DNA of 64,000 nucleotides, taken from contig NZ_JAIVAH010000002.1 of assembly GCF_020171745.1 (NCBI RefSeq), positions 102,383 to 166,382 of the forward strand, written 5' to 3'. The notes below the pieces were generated by a model. The model did not search any database and was not told the origin of the DNA. It saw only the letters and a program-made list of their open reading frames with translations. The position numbers and the translations under genes were made by a program. Source of the stretch: Prescottella equi. GTDB lineage: Bacteria > Actinomycetota > Actinomycetes > Mycobacteriales > Mycobacteriaceae. Below are positions 17,668 to 26,461 of the stretch, piece after piece. Positions within the stretch are counted from its first letter, which is position 1. The number at the start of each line of letters is the position of its first letter.

Positions 17668-18228
17668 TCACCCCGTGCACGCGTCCAGCGCCGCCTCGAC
17701 GTCACCCGTGACGGTCAGCCCGTCCAGCGCGCGCTGCGCCACGAATCCCTGTGCCTTCAGACCCTCGAGCCAGTGCAGCAGACCACGGAAGTGGTCGACG
17801 GGGTCGAGCATCACCACCGGCTTCTCGTGCATCCCGAGGTAGCCGGCCGTCCACGTCTCGAACAGTTCCTCGAGCGTGCCGATGCCACCGGGCAGCGTGA
17901 TGAACGCATCCGCCCGGTCCTCCATGATCTTCTTGCGCTCGCGCATCGTGTCGGTGACGATCAGTTCGTCGGCGTCGACGTCCGCAACCTCCTTGTGCAC
18001 GAGCGCCTTCGGGATCACGCCGACGGTCCACGCCCCGGCCTCGCGCGCCGCCGTCGCGACCGCGCCCATCATCGAGACGTTGCCTCCGCCGGACACCAGT
18101 TGCCAGCCGCGACGACCGATCGCGGTGCCGACCTGGGACGCCAACTGCAGGAACTGCTCGTCCACCGGCCCCGACGCGCAGTACACGCACACGGCGAACT
18201 TCCCAGCGTTCTTCTCTTCGTTCACCAT
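17668..18228 (-). CDS. LOG-family protein (cytokinin riboside phosphoribohydrolase-like), short form
   Basis: 186 residues. VSGGGNVSMMGAVATAARE and ITLPGGIGTLEELFETWT are the two signature motifs of LOG (Lonely Guy) proteins, which hydrolyse nucleoside 5'-monophosphates to free base and ribose phosphate. The N-terminal FAVCVYCASGP is also typical. Ortholog of Rv1205, which makes cytokinins in M. tuberculosis. It overlaps the longer LOG gene by 7 nt. Confidence 0.9.
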   Translation of the reverse strand: MVNEEKNAGKFAVCVYCASGPVDEQFLQLASQVGTAIGRRGWQLVSGGGNVSMMGAVATAAREAGAWTVGVIPKALVHKEVADVDADELIVTDTMRERKKIMEDRADAFITLPGGIGTLEELFETWTAGYLGMHEKPVVMLDPVDHFRGLLHWLEGLKAQGFVAQRALDGLTVTGDVEAALDACTG

Positions 18229-19028
18229 TCGTCCTCGTCTCCCAGAAGTGCCGCCTCGTCCACGCCCTGCTGCGACTCGACGACGATGCGGACCACCTCG
18301 TCGATGTCGTCGGTGACGTGGATGAGATCGATGTCGCCGGGCGAGATCTTGCCGGACTGCTCGAGGACGCCGTGCAGCCAGTCCAGCAGCCCGGACCAGA
18401 ACTCCGTCCCGACCAGAATGATCGGGAACCGGGTGATCTTGCGTGTCTGGACCAGGGTGAGCGCCTCGAACAACTCGTCGAGGGTGCCGAACCCGCCCGG
18501 CAGGCAGATGAACGCCTGCGAGTACTTCACGAACATCGTCTTGCGTGCGAAGAAGTACCGGAAGTTGATGCCGAGGTCGACCCAGTCGTTGAGCCGCTGC
18601 TCGAACGGCAACTCGATGCCCAGCCCGATCGAATAGCCGCCGCTCTCGCTGGCCCCGCGATTGGCGGCCTCCATGACACCGGGGCCGCCGCCCGTGATGA
18701 CCGCGAAGCCGGCCTCCACCAGCGCGGCGGCCAGATCGTGCGCCATCGCGTACTCGGTCGACTCCTCGGGCGTGCGGGCCGACCCGAACACCGTGACCGC
18801 ACGCGGAACCTCCGCGAGCGCCCCGAAACCCTCGATGAACTCGCTCTGGATGCGCAGCACCCGCCATGGGTCGGTGTGCACCCAGTCGGTGGGCCCACGC
18901 TGATCGAGCAGCCTCCGGTCGGCGTTCGTCGACTCAGCCTTGCGATCGCGCCGCAGCATGACCGGACCGCGGTGCTTCACCGACGAACTGTTGGGCCGGG
19001 CGGAACCGGTCTTCCTGTCAGGTGCCAT
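18222..19028 (-). CDS. LOG-family protein, long form
   Basis: 268 residues. An ~80-residue basic N-terminal extension precedes the Rossmann core with VITGGGPGVMEAANRGASES and ICLPGGFGTLDELFEAL. The YSIGLGIELPFEQ segment places it in the TIGR00730 long-LOG group; whether it acts on cytokinin precursors or other nucleotides is open. TAGCCT lies 7 nt before the ATG, suggesting a leaderless transcript that also covers the short LOG gene. Confidence 0.88.
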   Translation of the reverse strand: MAPDRKTGSARPNSSSVKHRGPVMLRRDRKAESTNADRRLLDQRGPTDWVHTDPWRVLRIQSEFIEGFGALAEVPRAVTVFGSARTPEESTEYAMAHDLAAALVEAGFAVITGGGPGVMEAANRGASESGGYSIGLGIELPFEQRLNDWVDLGINFRYFFARKTMFVKYSQAFICLPGGFGTLDELFEALTLVQTRKITRFPIILVGTEFWSGLLDWLHGVLEQSGKISPGDIDLIHVTDDIDEVVRIVVESQQGVDEAALLGDEDEW

Positions 19029-19035
19029 GCGGCCC

Positions 19036-19041
19036 AGGCTA
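19036..19041 (-). promoter_or_regulatory. Candidate -10 hexamer TAGCCT for the leaderless LOG operon
   Basis: On the minus strand TAGCCT is 7 nt before the ATG at 19028. Confidence 0.5.
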
Positions 19042-19046
19042 GGCGC

Positions 19047-20144
19047 TCACGCGCTCAGGTACCCACGCAGCACGCGGGCCACCTCGGTGATCTGCTGCAC
19101 CGGCACGTGCTCGTCGCGCTTGTGCGCCAGGTTCGGGTCGCCCGGGCCGTAGTTGACCGCCGGGATGCCCAGCGCCGAGAACCGGGAGACGTCGGTCCAC
19201 CCGTACTTGGCACGGAACTGCCCGCCCGCTGCGGCGATGAGTGCGGCCGCGGCTGGGTTCGCCAGCCCCGGCAGCGCGCCGGGCGAGCTGTCGGTCACCT
19301 CGAACCCGAGTTCGAGACCACCCAGCGCCGACGGATCGAACACCTCACGCACGTGCGCGATCGCCTGCTCGACGCTGCGGTCGGGCGCGAACCGGAAGTT
19401 GACGTCCATCTCCGCGGCGTCGGGCACGACGTTGCCGGCCACCCCGCCCGAGATCCGCACCGCCGACAGTCCCTCGCGGTAGACGCAGCCGTCGATGTCC
19501 ACGGACCGGGCCTCGTACGACGACAGTCTCTCGAGTACGGGGGCGAACTTGTGAATCGCGTTGTCGCCCAGCCACGACCGGGCCGAGTGTGCCCGCACGC
19601 CGGACGTGCTCAGCCGAACCCGGAGAGTGCCCTGGCAGCCCGCCTCGATGAGGCCACCGGTCGGCTCGCCGAGGATCGCGACGTCGGCGCGCAGCCACTC
19701 CGGGAGTTCCCGTTCGATCCGGCCGAGTCCGTTGTACTGCGCGGCGATCTCCTCGCAGTCGTAGAACACCAGTGTCAGGTCGTGCGCCGGATCGGAGACG
19801 GTCGCCGCGAGGTGCAGGAACACCGCGTCACCCGACTTCATGTCGACGGTGCCGCAGCCGTGGAGCAGATCACCGCGCTCGTCGACGGTGCGCCGGCTCG
19901 GGACGTTGTCGGCGATCGGCACGGTGTCCAGGTGCCCGGCGAGCATCACCCGGCTGGGCAGACCGCGATTCGTGCGTGCGAGGACGGCGTCGCCGTTGCG
20001 GATCACCTCGAACCCCGTCGTCTGCTCCCGTAGCGCCTCCTCGACCGCGTCGGCGATCGCGCGCTCGTCGTGCGACACGCTCGGAATGTCCACGAGCGCC
20101 GCGGTGAGGTCGATGGGGTCGGCATGCAGATCGAGGAGACTCAC
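19047..20144 (-). CDS. dapE: Succinyl-diaminopimelate desuccinylase
   Basis: 365 residues, M20 metallopeptidase family. [14 protein letters not shown] gives the first metal His and Asp, [13 protein letters not shown] the Glu pair, and AILGEPTGG a further ligand. It hydrolyses N-succinyl-LL-2,6-diaminopimelate on the lysine/meso-DAP route to peptidoglycan. It starts at a GTG divergent from dapD with only 116 bp between starts; both starts have TAACCT just upstream. Ortholog of Rv1202. Confidence 0.93.
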   Translation of the reverse strand: MSLLDLHADPIDLTAALVDIPSVSHDERAIADAVEEALREQTTGFEVIRNGDAVLARTNRGLPSRVMLAGHLDTVPIADNVPSRRTVDERGDLLHGCGTVDMKSGDAVFLHLAATVSDPAHDLTLVFYDCEEIAAQYNGLGRIERELPEWLRADVAILGEPTGGLIEAGCQGTLRVRLSTSGVRAHSARSWLGDNAIHKFAPVLERLSSYEARSVDIDGCVYREGLSAVRISGGVAGNVVPDAAEMDVNFRFAPDRSVEQAIAHVREVFDPSALGGLELGFEVTDSSPGALPGLANPAAAALIAAAGGQFRAKYGWTDVSRFSALGIPAVNYGPGDPNLAHKRDEHVPVQQITEVARVLRGYLSA

Positions 20145-20150
20145 GTCTCC

Positions 20151-20156
20151 AGGTTA
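20151..20156 (-). promoter_or_regulatory. Candidate -10 hexamer TAACCT for leaderless dapE
   Basis: On the minus strand TAACCT is 6 nt before the dapE GTG at 20144. Confidence 0.5.
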
Positions 20157-20246
20157 GGCGCTGCACTCCCCCGTCCCCCGACCGGTCGGAACGCGCGCGC
20201 GGTCACAATCGGACTCACCGGACAGGAAGGCTCGCCGTGACTCGCG

Positions 20247-20252
20247 TAACCT
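20247..20252 (+). promoter_or_regulatory. Candidate -10 hexamer TAACCT for leaderless dapD
   Basis: TAACCT is 8 nt before GTG 20261, the start that gives the expected 317-residue DapD. Confidence 0.5.
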
Positions 20253-20260
20253 GTGCACCC

Positions 20261-21214
20261 GTGAGTGCACAGGGAGCATCTGCAGTAGGCGTCGCCAACG
20301 TGACCGAGTCGGGCACGGTCCTCGACACCTGGTACCCGGCCCCCGAACTGGGCGAGTACCAGGACAACGGAACCGTCGCGCTCGAGGGCACCGACATTCC
20401 GTCGGACCTCGCGCTGCTGGCGGGCCACGACGAGGCCCGCGAGGTCAAGCAGGTCGTGGTGCGCACCACGATCACCGATCTGTCCGCGCCGCCGGTCGAC
20501 GCGCACGACGCCTACCTGCGCCTGCACCTGCTGTCGCACCGTCTGGTGCAGCCGCACGGCGTGAACCTGGACGGCGTCTTCGGACTGCTGGCCAACGTCG
20601 TGTGGACCAGCTACGGCCCCTGCGCCGTCGACGGCTTCGAGCTGGTCCGCTCGCGCCTGCGCATCCGCGGCCCGGTCACCGTCTTCGGTGTGGACAAGTT
20701 CCCCCGCATGGTCGACTACGTCGTCCCGTCGGGCGTGCGCATCGCGGACGCCGACCGTGTCCGCCTCGGCGCCCACCTGGCGAGCGGCACCACCGTCATG
20801 CACGAGGGCTTCGTGAACTTCAACGCCGGCACGCTGGGCTCCTCGATGGTCGAGGGCCGCATCTCGGCCGGTGTCGTCGTCGGTGACGGCTCCGACGTCG
20901 GCGGCGGCGCGTCGATCATGGGCACGCTGTCCGGTGGCGGCAAGCAGGTCATCTCCGTCGGTGAGCGCTGCCTGCTCGGCGCCAACGCCGGCCTCGGCAT
21001 CTCCCTCGGGAACGACTGCGTCGTCGAGGCGGGTCTCTACATCACCGCCGGCACCAAGGTCACCGGACCGGACGGCACCGTCGTCAAGGCCGCCGATCTG
21101 AGCGGCCAGTCGAACATCCTGTTCCGCCGCAACTCCGTCTCCGGCGCCGTCGAGGTGGTGCCGTGGAAGGGCACCGGTGTGGAACTGAACGCCGCCCTGC
21201 ACGCCAACGACTGA
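20261..21214 (+). CDS. dapD: Tetrahydrodipicolinate N-succinyltransferase
   Basis: 317 residues from GTG 20261, equal to the M. tuberculosis enzyme. An upstream in-frame GTG at 20237 is less likely because the TAACCT box lies between the two. After an N-terminal alpha/beta domain comes the left-handed beta-helix made of hexapeptide repeats ([20 protein letters not shown]), then SNILFRRNS near the end. It uses succinyl-CoA to acylate tetrahydrodipicolinate in the DAP pathway, upstream of DapC and DapE, which are also in this window. Confidence 0.95.
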   Translation: MSAQGASAVGVANVTESGTVLDTWYPAPELGEYQDNGTVALEGTDIPSDLALLAGHDEAREVKQVVVRTTITDLSAPPVDAHDAYLRLHLLSHRLVQPHGVNLDGVFGLLANVVWTSYGPCAVDGFELVRSRLRIRGPVTVFGVDKFPRMVDYVVPSGVRIADADRVRLGAHLASGTTVMHEGFVNFNAGTLGSSMVEGRISAGVVVGDGSDVGGGASIMGTLSGGGKQVISVGERCLLGANAGLGISLGNDCVVEAGLYITAGTKVTGPDGTVVKAADLSGQSNILFRRNSVSGAVEVVPWKGTGVELNAALHAND

Positions 21215-21225
21215 TTCCAGGTTCT

Positions 21226-22620
21226 GTGAGCTCCACCGAAACTCCCGTTCGATTAGGCCACGGCCTCAAGGTCCGTCATCTCACGATGATGGGCCTGGGG
21301 TCGGCCATCGGCGCCGGCCTCTTCCTGGGGACCGGCGTCGGGATCGCGAAGGCAGGCCCCGCGGTCCTCATCTCCTACGTGATCGCCGGTTTCGTCGTCG
21401 TGTGCGTCATGCGCATGCTCGGCGAGATGGGTGCCGCTCTGCCTGCCAGCGGATCCTTCTCGCACTACGCGCGCATCGGTATCGGCGAATGGGCCGGCTT
21501 CGTCATGGGCTGGCTGTACTGGTTCATGCTGATCATGGTGCTCGGCGCCGAGATCACCGGCGCGTCCGCGATCGTCAACGACTGGCTACCCGGCGTCCCC
21601 CAATGGGTGATCGCGCTGGTGTTCGTCACCTTCTTCGCCGTCGTCAACCTCGCGAAGGTCAGCAACTTCGGCGAGTTCGAGTTCTGGTTCGCGGCCCTCA
21701 AGGTCGCCGCGATCATCGGCTTCCTCGTCGTCGGTGTCCTCCTGGTCTTCGGCCTCCTCCCGGACACCGACCCCGTCGGATTCACGAACCTGCTCGGTGA
21801 GGGCGGGTTCATGCCCAACGGGTTCAGCGGTATCGCGGCGGGCCTGCTGGTGGTCGCGTTCGCGTTCGGCGGCATCGAGATCGTCACCATCGCCGCGGCC
21901 GAGTCCGAGGATCCCGAGCGATCGATCGCCACCGCCGTCCGCACCGTCATGTGGCGGATCAGCGTCTTCTACATCGGCGCCATCGGCATCATGGTCCTGG
22001 TCCTGCCGTGGAACGATCCCGAACTGCAGGACGGACCGTTCGTCTCGGTGCTGGAGAAGGCGAACCTCCCGTACGTCTCCGGGCTGATGGAACTGGTCGT
22101 GGTGATCGCGCTGCTGTCCGCGTTCAACGCCAACGTCTACGGCACGTCGCGGATGGCGTTCTCCCTCGCCCGCCGCAACGACGGCCCGAAGGCCCTCGCG
22201 ACGCTGTCCAAGACGGGCGTGCCGACCAATGCGGTGCTGCTGTCGGTGTTCTTCGGTTTCGTCAGCGTGCTGCTGAACTGGCTACTGCCCGACGACCTGC
22301 TCGGCATCCTGCTCAACGCCGTCGGCGCGGCCCTGCTGGTGATCTGGGTGTTCATCGTGATCGCGCACCTGCGGCTCCGCCCGAAGCTCGAGCGCGAGGG
22401 CAAGCTGACGGTCCGGATGTGGCTGTTCCCCTATCTGAGCTACCTGACGCTGGCGCTGCTGGCCGGGTTCGTGGTGCTGATGGCGTTCGACGCGGACGCG
22501 CGGGAACAGCTGATCTCGACCGCGGTGCTGTTCCTCGTGATCCTCGCCCTCGGGCTGATCACCTCGCGACGTCGGGCCCGCAAGACCGCGGCCGCGGTGG
22601 AGCCGGGCGCCAAGCCGTAG
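21226..22620 (+). CDS. Amino acid permease (APC superfamily)
   Basis: 464 residues from GTG 21226, 11 nt after the dapD stop. GLGSAIGAGLFLGTGVGI is the TM1 substrate-binding motif of the AAT family. About 12 hydrophobic segments follow, with AFAFGGIEIVTIAAAESEDP the conserved TM6-loop region. It is probably an importer of a neutral amino acid or GABA driven by protons; substrate undecided. It may be read through from dapD. Confidence 0.9.
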   Translation: MSSTETPVRLGHGLKVRHLTMMGLGSAIGAGLFLGTGVGIAKAGPAVLISYVIAGFVVVCVMRMLGEMGAALPASGSFSHYARIGIGEWAGFVMGWLYWFMLIMVLGAEITGASAIVNDWLPGVPQWVIALVFVTFFAVVNLAKVSNFGEFEFWFAALKVAAIIGFLVVGVLLVFGLLPDTDPVGFTNLLGEGGFMPNGFSGIAAGLLVVAFAFGGIEIVTIAAAESEDPERSIATAVRTVMWRISVFYIGAIGIMVLVLPWNDPELQDGPFVSVLEKANLPYVSGLMELVVVIALLSAFNANVYGTSRMAFSLARRNDGPKALATLSKTGVPTNAVLLSVFFGFVSVLLNWLLPDDLLGILLNAVGAALLVIWVFIVIAHLRLRPKLEREGKLTVRMWLFPYLSYLTLALLAGFVVLMAFDADAREQLISTAVLFLVILALGLITSRRRARKTAAAVEPGAKP

Positions 22621-22732
22621 CCCCCCCGGAATCCATGGGCGAGGCCACCGTGGCGTCCCGCAAGAACGGGCACATCGGGCGCTCCTGCGGCGTAATGTCG
22701 GCGAAAATCGACCCGCACCGGTAGGAGATCCG

Positions 22733-23542
22733 TTGAGCTTCATCGTCGTCGAACGGCCGCGCGAGAACGTCGCGTTGGTGACCCTCAATCGTCCGGAACG
22801 GATGAACGCGATGGCGTTCGACGTCATGATTCCGTTCCGGGAAGCACTCGAGGCCATCAGCAACGACACCTCGGTACGCGCCGTCGTGATCACCGGCGCG
22901 GGCCGGGGCTTCTGCTCGGGCGCCGATCAGCGATCAGCCGGCCCGATCCCGCACATCGAGGGGCTCACCCGTCCGTCGATCGCGCTGCGCTCGATGGAAC
23001 TGCTCGACGACGTCATCCTCACGCTGCGCCGCATGCACCAGCCGGTGATCGCGGCGGTCAACGGTGCCGCGATCGGCGGCGGACTGTGCCTGTCGCTGGC
23101 CGCGGACATCCGCCTCGCCGCCCCCGAGGCCTACTTCCGCGCGGCCGGGATCAACAACGGCCTGACGGCGAGCGAACTCGGCCTGAGCTACCTGCTGCCG
23201 CGGGCGATCGGATCGTCACGGGCGTTCGAGATCATGCTCACCGGCCGCGACGTCGACGCCGACGAGGCCGCACGCATCGGTCTGGTGTCCCGCGTCGTGG
23301 CGCAGGAGGATCTCCTCGATGAGGCGTTCGACATGGCGCAGCGGATCGCGATGTTCTCGCGGCCCGGTGTCGAACTCACCAAGCGCACCCTGTGGTCGAG
23401 CCTCGACGCATCGTCGATGGCGCAGCACATGAACCAGGAGGGACTCGGCCAGTTGATGATTCGACTGATGACCGACAACTTCGAGGAGGCCACCCTCGCG
23501 CGCAAGGAGAAGCGCGACCCGGTCTTCCGCGACGCCCGCTAG
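22733..23542 (+). CDS. Enoyl-CoA hydratase/isomerase family protein
   Basis: 269 residues from TTG 22733, supported by TAGGAGATCC just upstream. ITGAGRGFCSGADQ and NGAAIGGGLCLSLAADIRLA form the oxyanion hole of crotonases. The LTASELGLSYLLPRAIG segment carries the usual Glu of hydratases. It acts on an enoyl-CoA in fatty-acid or related beta-oxidation. EchA12-like; the exact substrate is unknown. Confidence 0.9.
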   Translation: MSFIVVERPRENVALVTLNRPERMNAMAFDVMIPFREALEAISNDTSVRAVVITGAGRGFCSGADQRSAGPIPHIEGLTRPSIALRSMELLDDVILTLRRMHQPVIAAVNGAAIGGGLCLSLAADIRLAAPEAYFRAAGINNGLTASELGLSYLLPRAIGSSRAFEIMLTGRDVDADEAARIGLVSRVVAQEDLLDEAFDMAQRIAMFSRPGVELTKRTLWSSLDASSMAQHMNQEGLGQLMIRLMTDNFEEATLARKEKRDPVFRDAR

Positions 23543-23586
23543 CCGGCCGCCCACACACAACCCGACCCACCCCCGCCCCACCTCTC

Positions 23587-23652
23587 TCGCGATAAGTGCG
23601 CGAAACGCGGGCGGGGGTGCCGGATTCTCGCGATAAGTGCGCAAAACGCGAG
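23587..23652 (+). repeat. Intergenic 41-bp-period repeat, two copies
   Basis: CGCGATAAGTGCGC(A/G)AAACGCG occurs at 23588-23609 and 23629-23650; the AAGTGCGC cores start exactly 41 bp apart. The second copy has CTCGCG/CGCGAG inverted ends. Three related copies with the same spacing are at 34441-34543. No ORF covers them. Confidence 0.8.
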
Positions 23653-23674
23653 GGGACGGAAATCCGGGAAACCG

Positions 23675-23704
23675 TTGACAGCATTAAGGCCACGGCCTTA
23701 ATGT
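23675..23704 (+). promoter_or_regulatory. Promoter with embedded TetR operator
   Basis: TTGACA (23675-23680), 18-nt spacer and TAATGT (23699-23704) form a near-consensus promoter whose -10 ends 7 nt before the GTG at 23712. The spacer and -10 contain the palindrome ATTAAGGCC-AC-GGCCTTAAT (23683-23702), a probable operator for the TetR it drives. Confidence 0.75.
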
Positions 23705-23711
23705 CACCGAT

Positions 23712-24371
23712 GTGATCCAGAACACGGCGCGACACGCGATGCTCGAGGCTGCCGAGCAGATCATCGCCGAACGGGGCATGCCCGCCCTGACGCTCAAGGA
23801 CGTCCAGATCGCGGCCAACCAGTCCAACAAGTCGGCCGCGAAGTACCACTTCGGGTCCCGCGAGGGTCTCATCGAGGCGCTCGTCGAACTCCGCATGTCC
23901 CCCGTCAACGCACGGCGGCAGGAACTACTCGACGAGATGGAGCGGCTGGGCGGCGCGCCGAGCGCGCGACAGGCTGTGGAGGCTCTCGTCCGGCCACTCG
24001 CCGCCGAAACCCTCGGCCGACCCGACAGCCGGTACGCCCGCTTCCTCGTCCAGGCCCTGTTCGACCCCGCGTTGGCCGACGTGATCCAGAAGCATCTGCG
24101 AGCCGAAACCTACCGTCGCGTACACCGATTGCTCGTCGACCTCTGCCCGGCCCCGGGAGAGGTCGCGGAATGGCGCGCCGACAACATCGTCGTGCTCGGC
24201 ATGACGACCCTCGCCGCACGGGAAGGGACACAGCGCACCACGGCACAGACCGCCGCGATCGTCGCGGACCTGGTCGACACGTGCGTTGCCGTACTCGAGG
24301 CCCCCACATCCGTTCCACACAGCACTCCAGATCCGACGGAACAGACCGATCCCCAAGGAGTTTCGCTATGA
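23712..24371 (+). CDS. TetR family transcriptional regulator
   Basis: 219 residues from GTG 23712. The N-terminal helix-turn-helix region reads MLEAAEQIIAERGMPALTLK with SNKSAAKYHFGSREGLIEAL, the classic TetR_N pattern. The C-terminal ligand domain is divergent. Its own promoter overlaps a 20-bp palindrome, so autorepression is likely. The ATGA overlap with the TauD-like gene puts the two in one operon. Confidence 0.9.
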   Translation: MIQNTARHAMLEAAEQIIAERGMPALTLKDVQIAANQSNKSAAKYHFGSREGLIEALVELRMSPVNARRQELLDEMERLGGAPSARQAVEALVRPLAAETLGRPDSRYARFLVQALFDPALADVIQKHLRAETYRRVHRLLVDLCPAPGEVAEWRADNIVVLGMTTLAAREGTQRTTAQTAAIVADLVDTCVAVLEAPTSVPHSTPDPTEQTDPQGVSL

Positions 24372-25330
24372 CCGCTTCCGCCAATCCCGACATCTTCCGG
24401 ACCTTCATCGAACCGCGGCCGACGGATCCGCTCTACGCCGTCGGCCCTCTCGTCGCACGACGTACCACCGAGAGCGCCGATGTCCGTCCCTACGAGCTGT
24501 TCTCACTCACGCCGAAGACCCCGACCATCGGCGCCGAGATCTCCGGGATCCGGCTGACCGGTGACCTGTCCGACGACGTGCTCGCCGAGCTCCGTCGCGC
24601 CCTGCTGGAGTGGAAAGTGCTGTTCTTCCGTGACCAGGACATCGACCGCGCCGACCATCGCGCGTTCGCCGCCCGCTGGGGCGAACTGGAGCAGCACCCG
24701 TTCTTCAAGTACACCCAGCCCGGGCAGAGCGACGCGGACGTCGCGACCCTCGCGAAGGACGCGATGGCGGTCGGGGTCGAGAACATGTGGCACAACGACG
24801 TCACGTGGCACGAATTCCCCTCTTTCGCAGCAGTTCTGCGGGGCGTCGAGGTACCCGACGTGGGTGGTGACACGCTGTGGGCCGACACCGGAGCGGCGTA
24901 CGACCTGCTCCCCGAGGACCTCCGGGCGCGCATCGACCACCTCGAGGCCGAGCACGACTGGATCAACTCGTTCGGCCGCGGCATGCCGGCGGAGACCGTC
25001 GAGATGCTCCGCCCCGCGTTCCCCCCGGTGACGCATCCGGTCGTGCGCGTGATCCCGGAGACCGGACGCCGCGTGCTGTTCGTGAACTCCGTCTTCACGC
25101 AGCGCATTCTCGGTGTCTCCGAGGAGGAGTCGAACGAGATCCTGCGCGCGCTCTACCGGCACGTCCAGCGTCCCGAATTCCAGGTGCGACTGCAGTGGCA
25201 GCCCGACACCATCGCCTTCTGGGACAACCGCACCTGCCAGCACTACGCGTCGAGCGACTACTTCCCGGCCCGCCGGGTGATGGACCGCATCTCGATCGTC
25301 GGCGACAAGCCCGTCGGCGTCCAGGCCTGA
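24368..25330 (+). CDS. TauD/TfdA family alpha-ketoglutarate-dependent dioxygenase
   Basis: 320 residues from ATG 24368 with CAAGGAG upstream. MWHNDVTWHE holds the HxD iron ligands; FWDNRTCQHYASSDYF with VMDRISIVGD carries the distal His and the 2-oxoglutarate-binding Arg. The GAEISGIRLTGDLSDDVL start is typical of taurine dioxygenase and alkylsulfatase (AtsK-like) members. The enzyme probably oxidises a sulfonate, sulfate ester or aryl/alkoxy acid; the TetR upstream presumably senses the substrate. Confidence 0.9.
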   Translation: MTASANPDIFRTFIEPRPTDPLYAVGPLVARRTTESADVRPYELFSLTPKTPTIGAEISGIRLTGDLSDDVLAELRRALLEWKVLFFRDQDIDRADHRAFAARWGELEQHPFFKYTQPGQSDADVATLAKDAMAVGVENMWHNDVTWHEFPSFAAVLRGVEVPDVGGDTLWADTGAAYDLLPEDLRARIDHLEAEHDWINSFGRGMPAETVEMLRPAFPPVTHPVVRVIPETGRRVLFVNSVFTQRILGVSEEESNEILRALYRHVQRPEFQVRLQWQPDTIAFWDNRTCQHYASSDYFPARRVMDRISIVGDKPVGVQA

Positions 25331-25333
25331 CCG

Positions 25334-26368
25334 TCAGCCGTCCTCGGGGCCGACCCGGACGACGAGTTTGCCGAAGTTCTTGCCGTGCAGCATTCCCAGG
25401 AACGCGGACGGCGCGTTGTCCAGTCCGTGCACGACGTCCTCCCGGTACTTCAGCCGTCCCTCGGCGATCCACCGGGAGGCGTCGCGTTCGAAGTCCGCGT
25501 ACATCTCCGCGACGAACTCGGACTGGATGAATCCACGCACGGTCAGGCTCTTGGTGAGGATCAGGCCCATGAATCCCGGCAGCCGATCCGGTCCCTCCGG
25601 TGTCGTGGCCGCGTTGTACTGGGACACCAACCCGCACACCGGGATCCGGGCGTAGAGGTTGAGCAGTGGCAGCACGGCCGCGGTAACCGGTCCGCCGACG
25701 TTCTCGAAGTAGACGTCGATGCCGTCCGGGGCGGCTGACCGTAACTGCTCCGCGAAATCCGGTGCGCGGTGGTCGATCGCGGCGTCGAATCCGAGTTCGT
25801 CGCGCACGTACGCACACTTGTCGGGCCCGCCGGCGATCCCGACGGCGCGCGCGCCCTGGATCCTCGCGATCTGCCCGACGGCCGACCCCACCGGACCGGA
25901 CGCCGCCGCCACCACGACGGTCTCCCCGGCCTGCGGGCGGCCGATCTTCAGCAGACCCGAGTATGCGGTGAAGCCGGGCATCCCGAGCACGCCGAGGGCG
26001 GTCGACAGCGGGGCACGGTCCGGGTCGAGTGGGCGCACGGTATTGCCGTCGACCACGGCGTGCGTCTGCCACCCGGTGTACCCGAGGACGTACGAGCCCG
26101 CCGCGATGCGCGGGTTGCGCGACTCCACCACCCGCGACACCGTCCCGCCGACCATGACGTCGCCCACCTCCACCGGGTCGGCGTACGATTCGGCGGCGCT
26201 CATCCTGCCGCGCATGTACGGATCGAGCGACAGGTAGACGGTGCGCAGCAGCACCTGGCCGTCGGACAGGTCCGGCAATTCGACTGTCTCCGTGCGGAAA
26301 TTGTCCGCAGTCGGCTCACCGTGCGGTCGCGAAGCGAGAACGATGCGGGTGCTCGTGACGACGCTCAT
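25334..26368 (-). CDS. NADP-dependent MDR oxidoreductase (CurA/leukotriene B4 dehydrogenase type)
   Basis: 344 residues from ATG 26368. SLDPYMRGRMS and the NADP-binding stretch VVAAASGPVGSAVGQIARIQ, with YFENVGGPV, are signatures of zinc-less medium-chain dehydrogenase/reductases that reduce the double bond of enones. The frame is open far upstream but conserved sequence begins at MSVVTSTRIVLASRPHGEP. TACCGT lies 7 nt before the ATG. It converges on the TauD gene with 3 bp between stop codons. Confidence 0.9.
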   Translation of the reverse strand: MSVVTSTRIVLASRPHGEPTADNFRTETVELPDLSDGQVLLRTVYLSLDPYMRGRMSAAESYADPVEVGDVMVGGTVSRVVESRNPRIAAGSYVLGYTGWQTHAVVDGNTVRPLDPDRAPLSTALGVLGMPGFTAYSGLLKIGRPQAGETVVVAAASGPVGSAVGQIARIQGARAVGIAGGPDKCAYVRDELGFDAAIDHRAPDFAEQLRSAAPDGIDVYFENVGGPVTAAVLPLLNLYARIPVCGLVSQYNAATTPEGPDRLPGFMGLILTKSLTVRGFIQSEFVAEMYADFERDASRWIAEGRLKYREDVVHGLDNAPSAFLGMLHGKNFGKLVVRVGPEDG

Positions 26369-26375
26369 GCTCCCG

Positions 26376-26381
26376 ACGGTA
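26376..26381 (-). promoter_or_regulatory. Candidate -10 hexamer TACCGT for a leaderless gene
   Basis: On the minus strand TACCGT is 7 nt before the ATG at 26368. Confidence 0.4.
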
Positions 26382-26461
26382 CGCCCGCCCGGTCGGCCGG
26401 GGATATGGTCGAGAAGAGTCGGCCGTCGCCCGATTCGGCCGAACGGAAACCTGGAGGGTTC

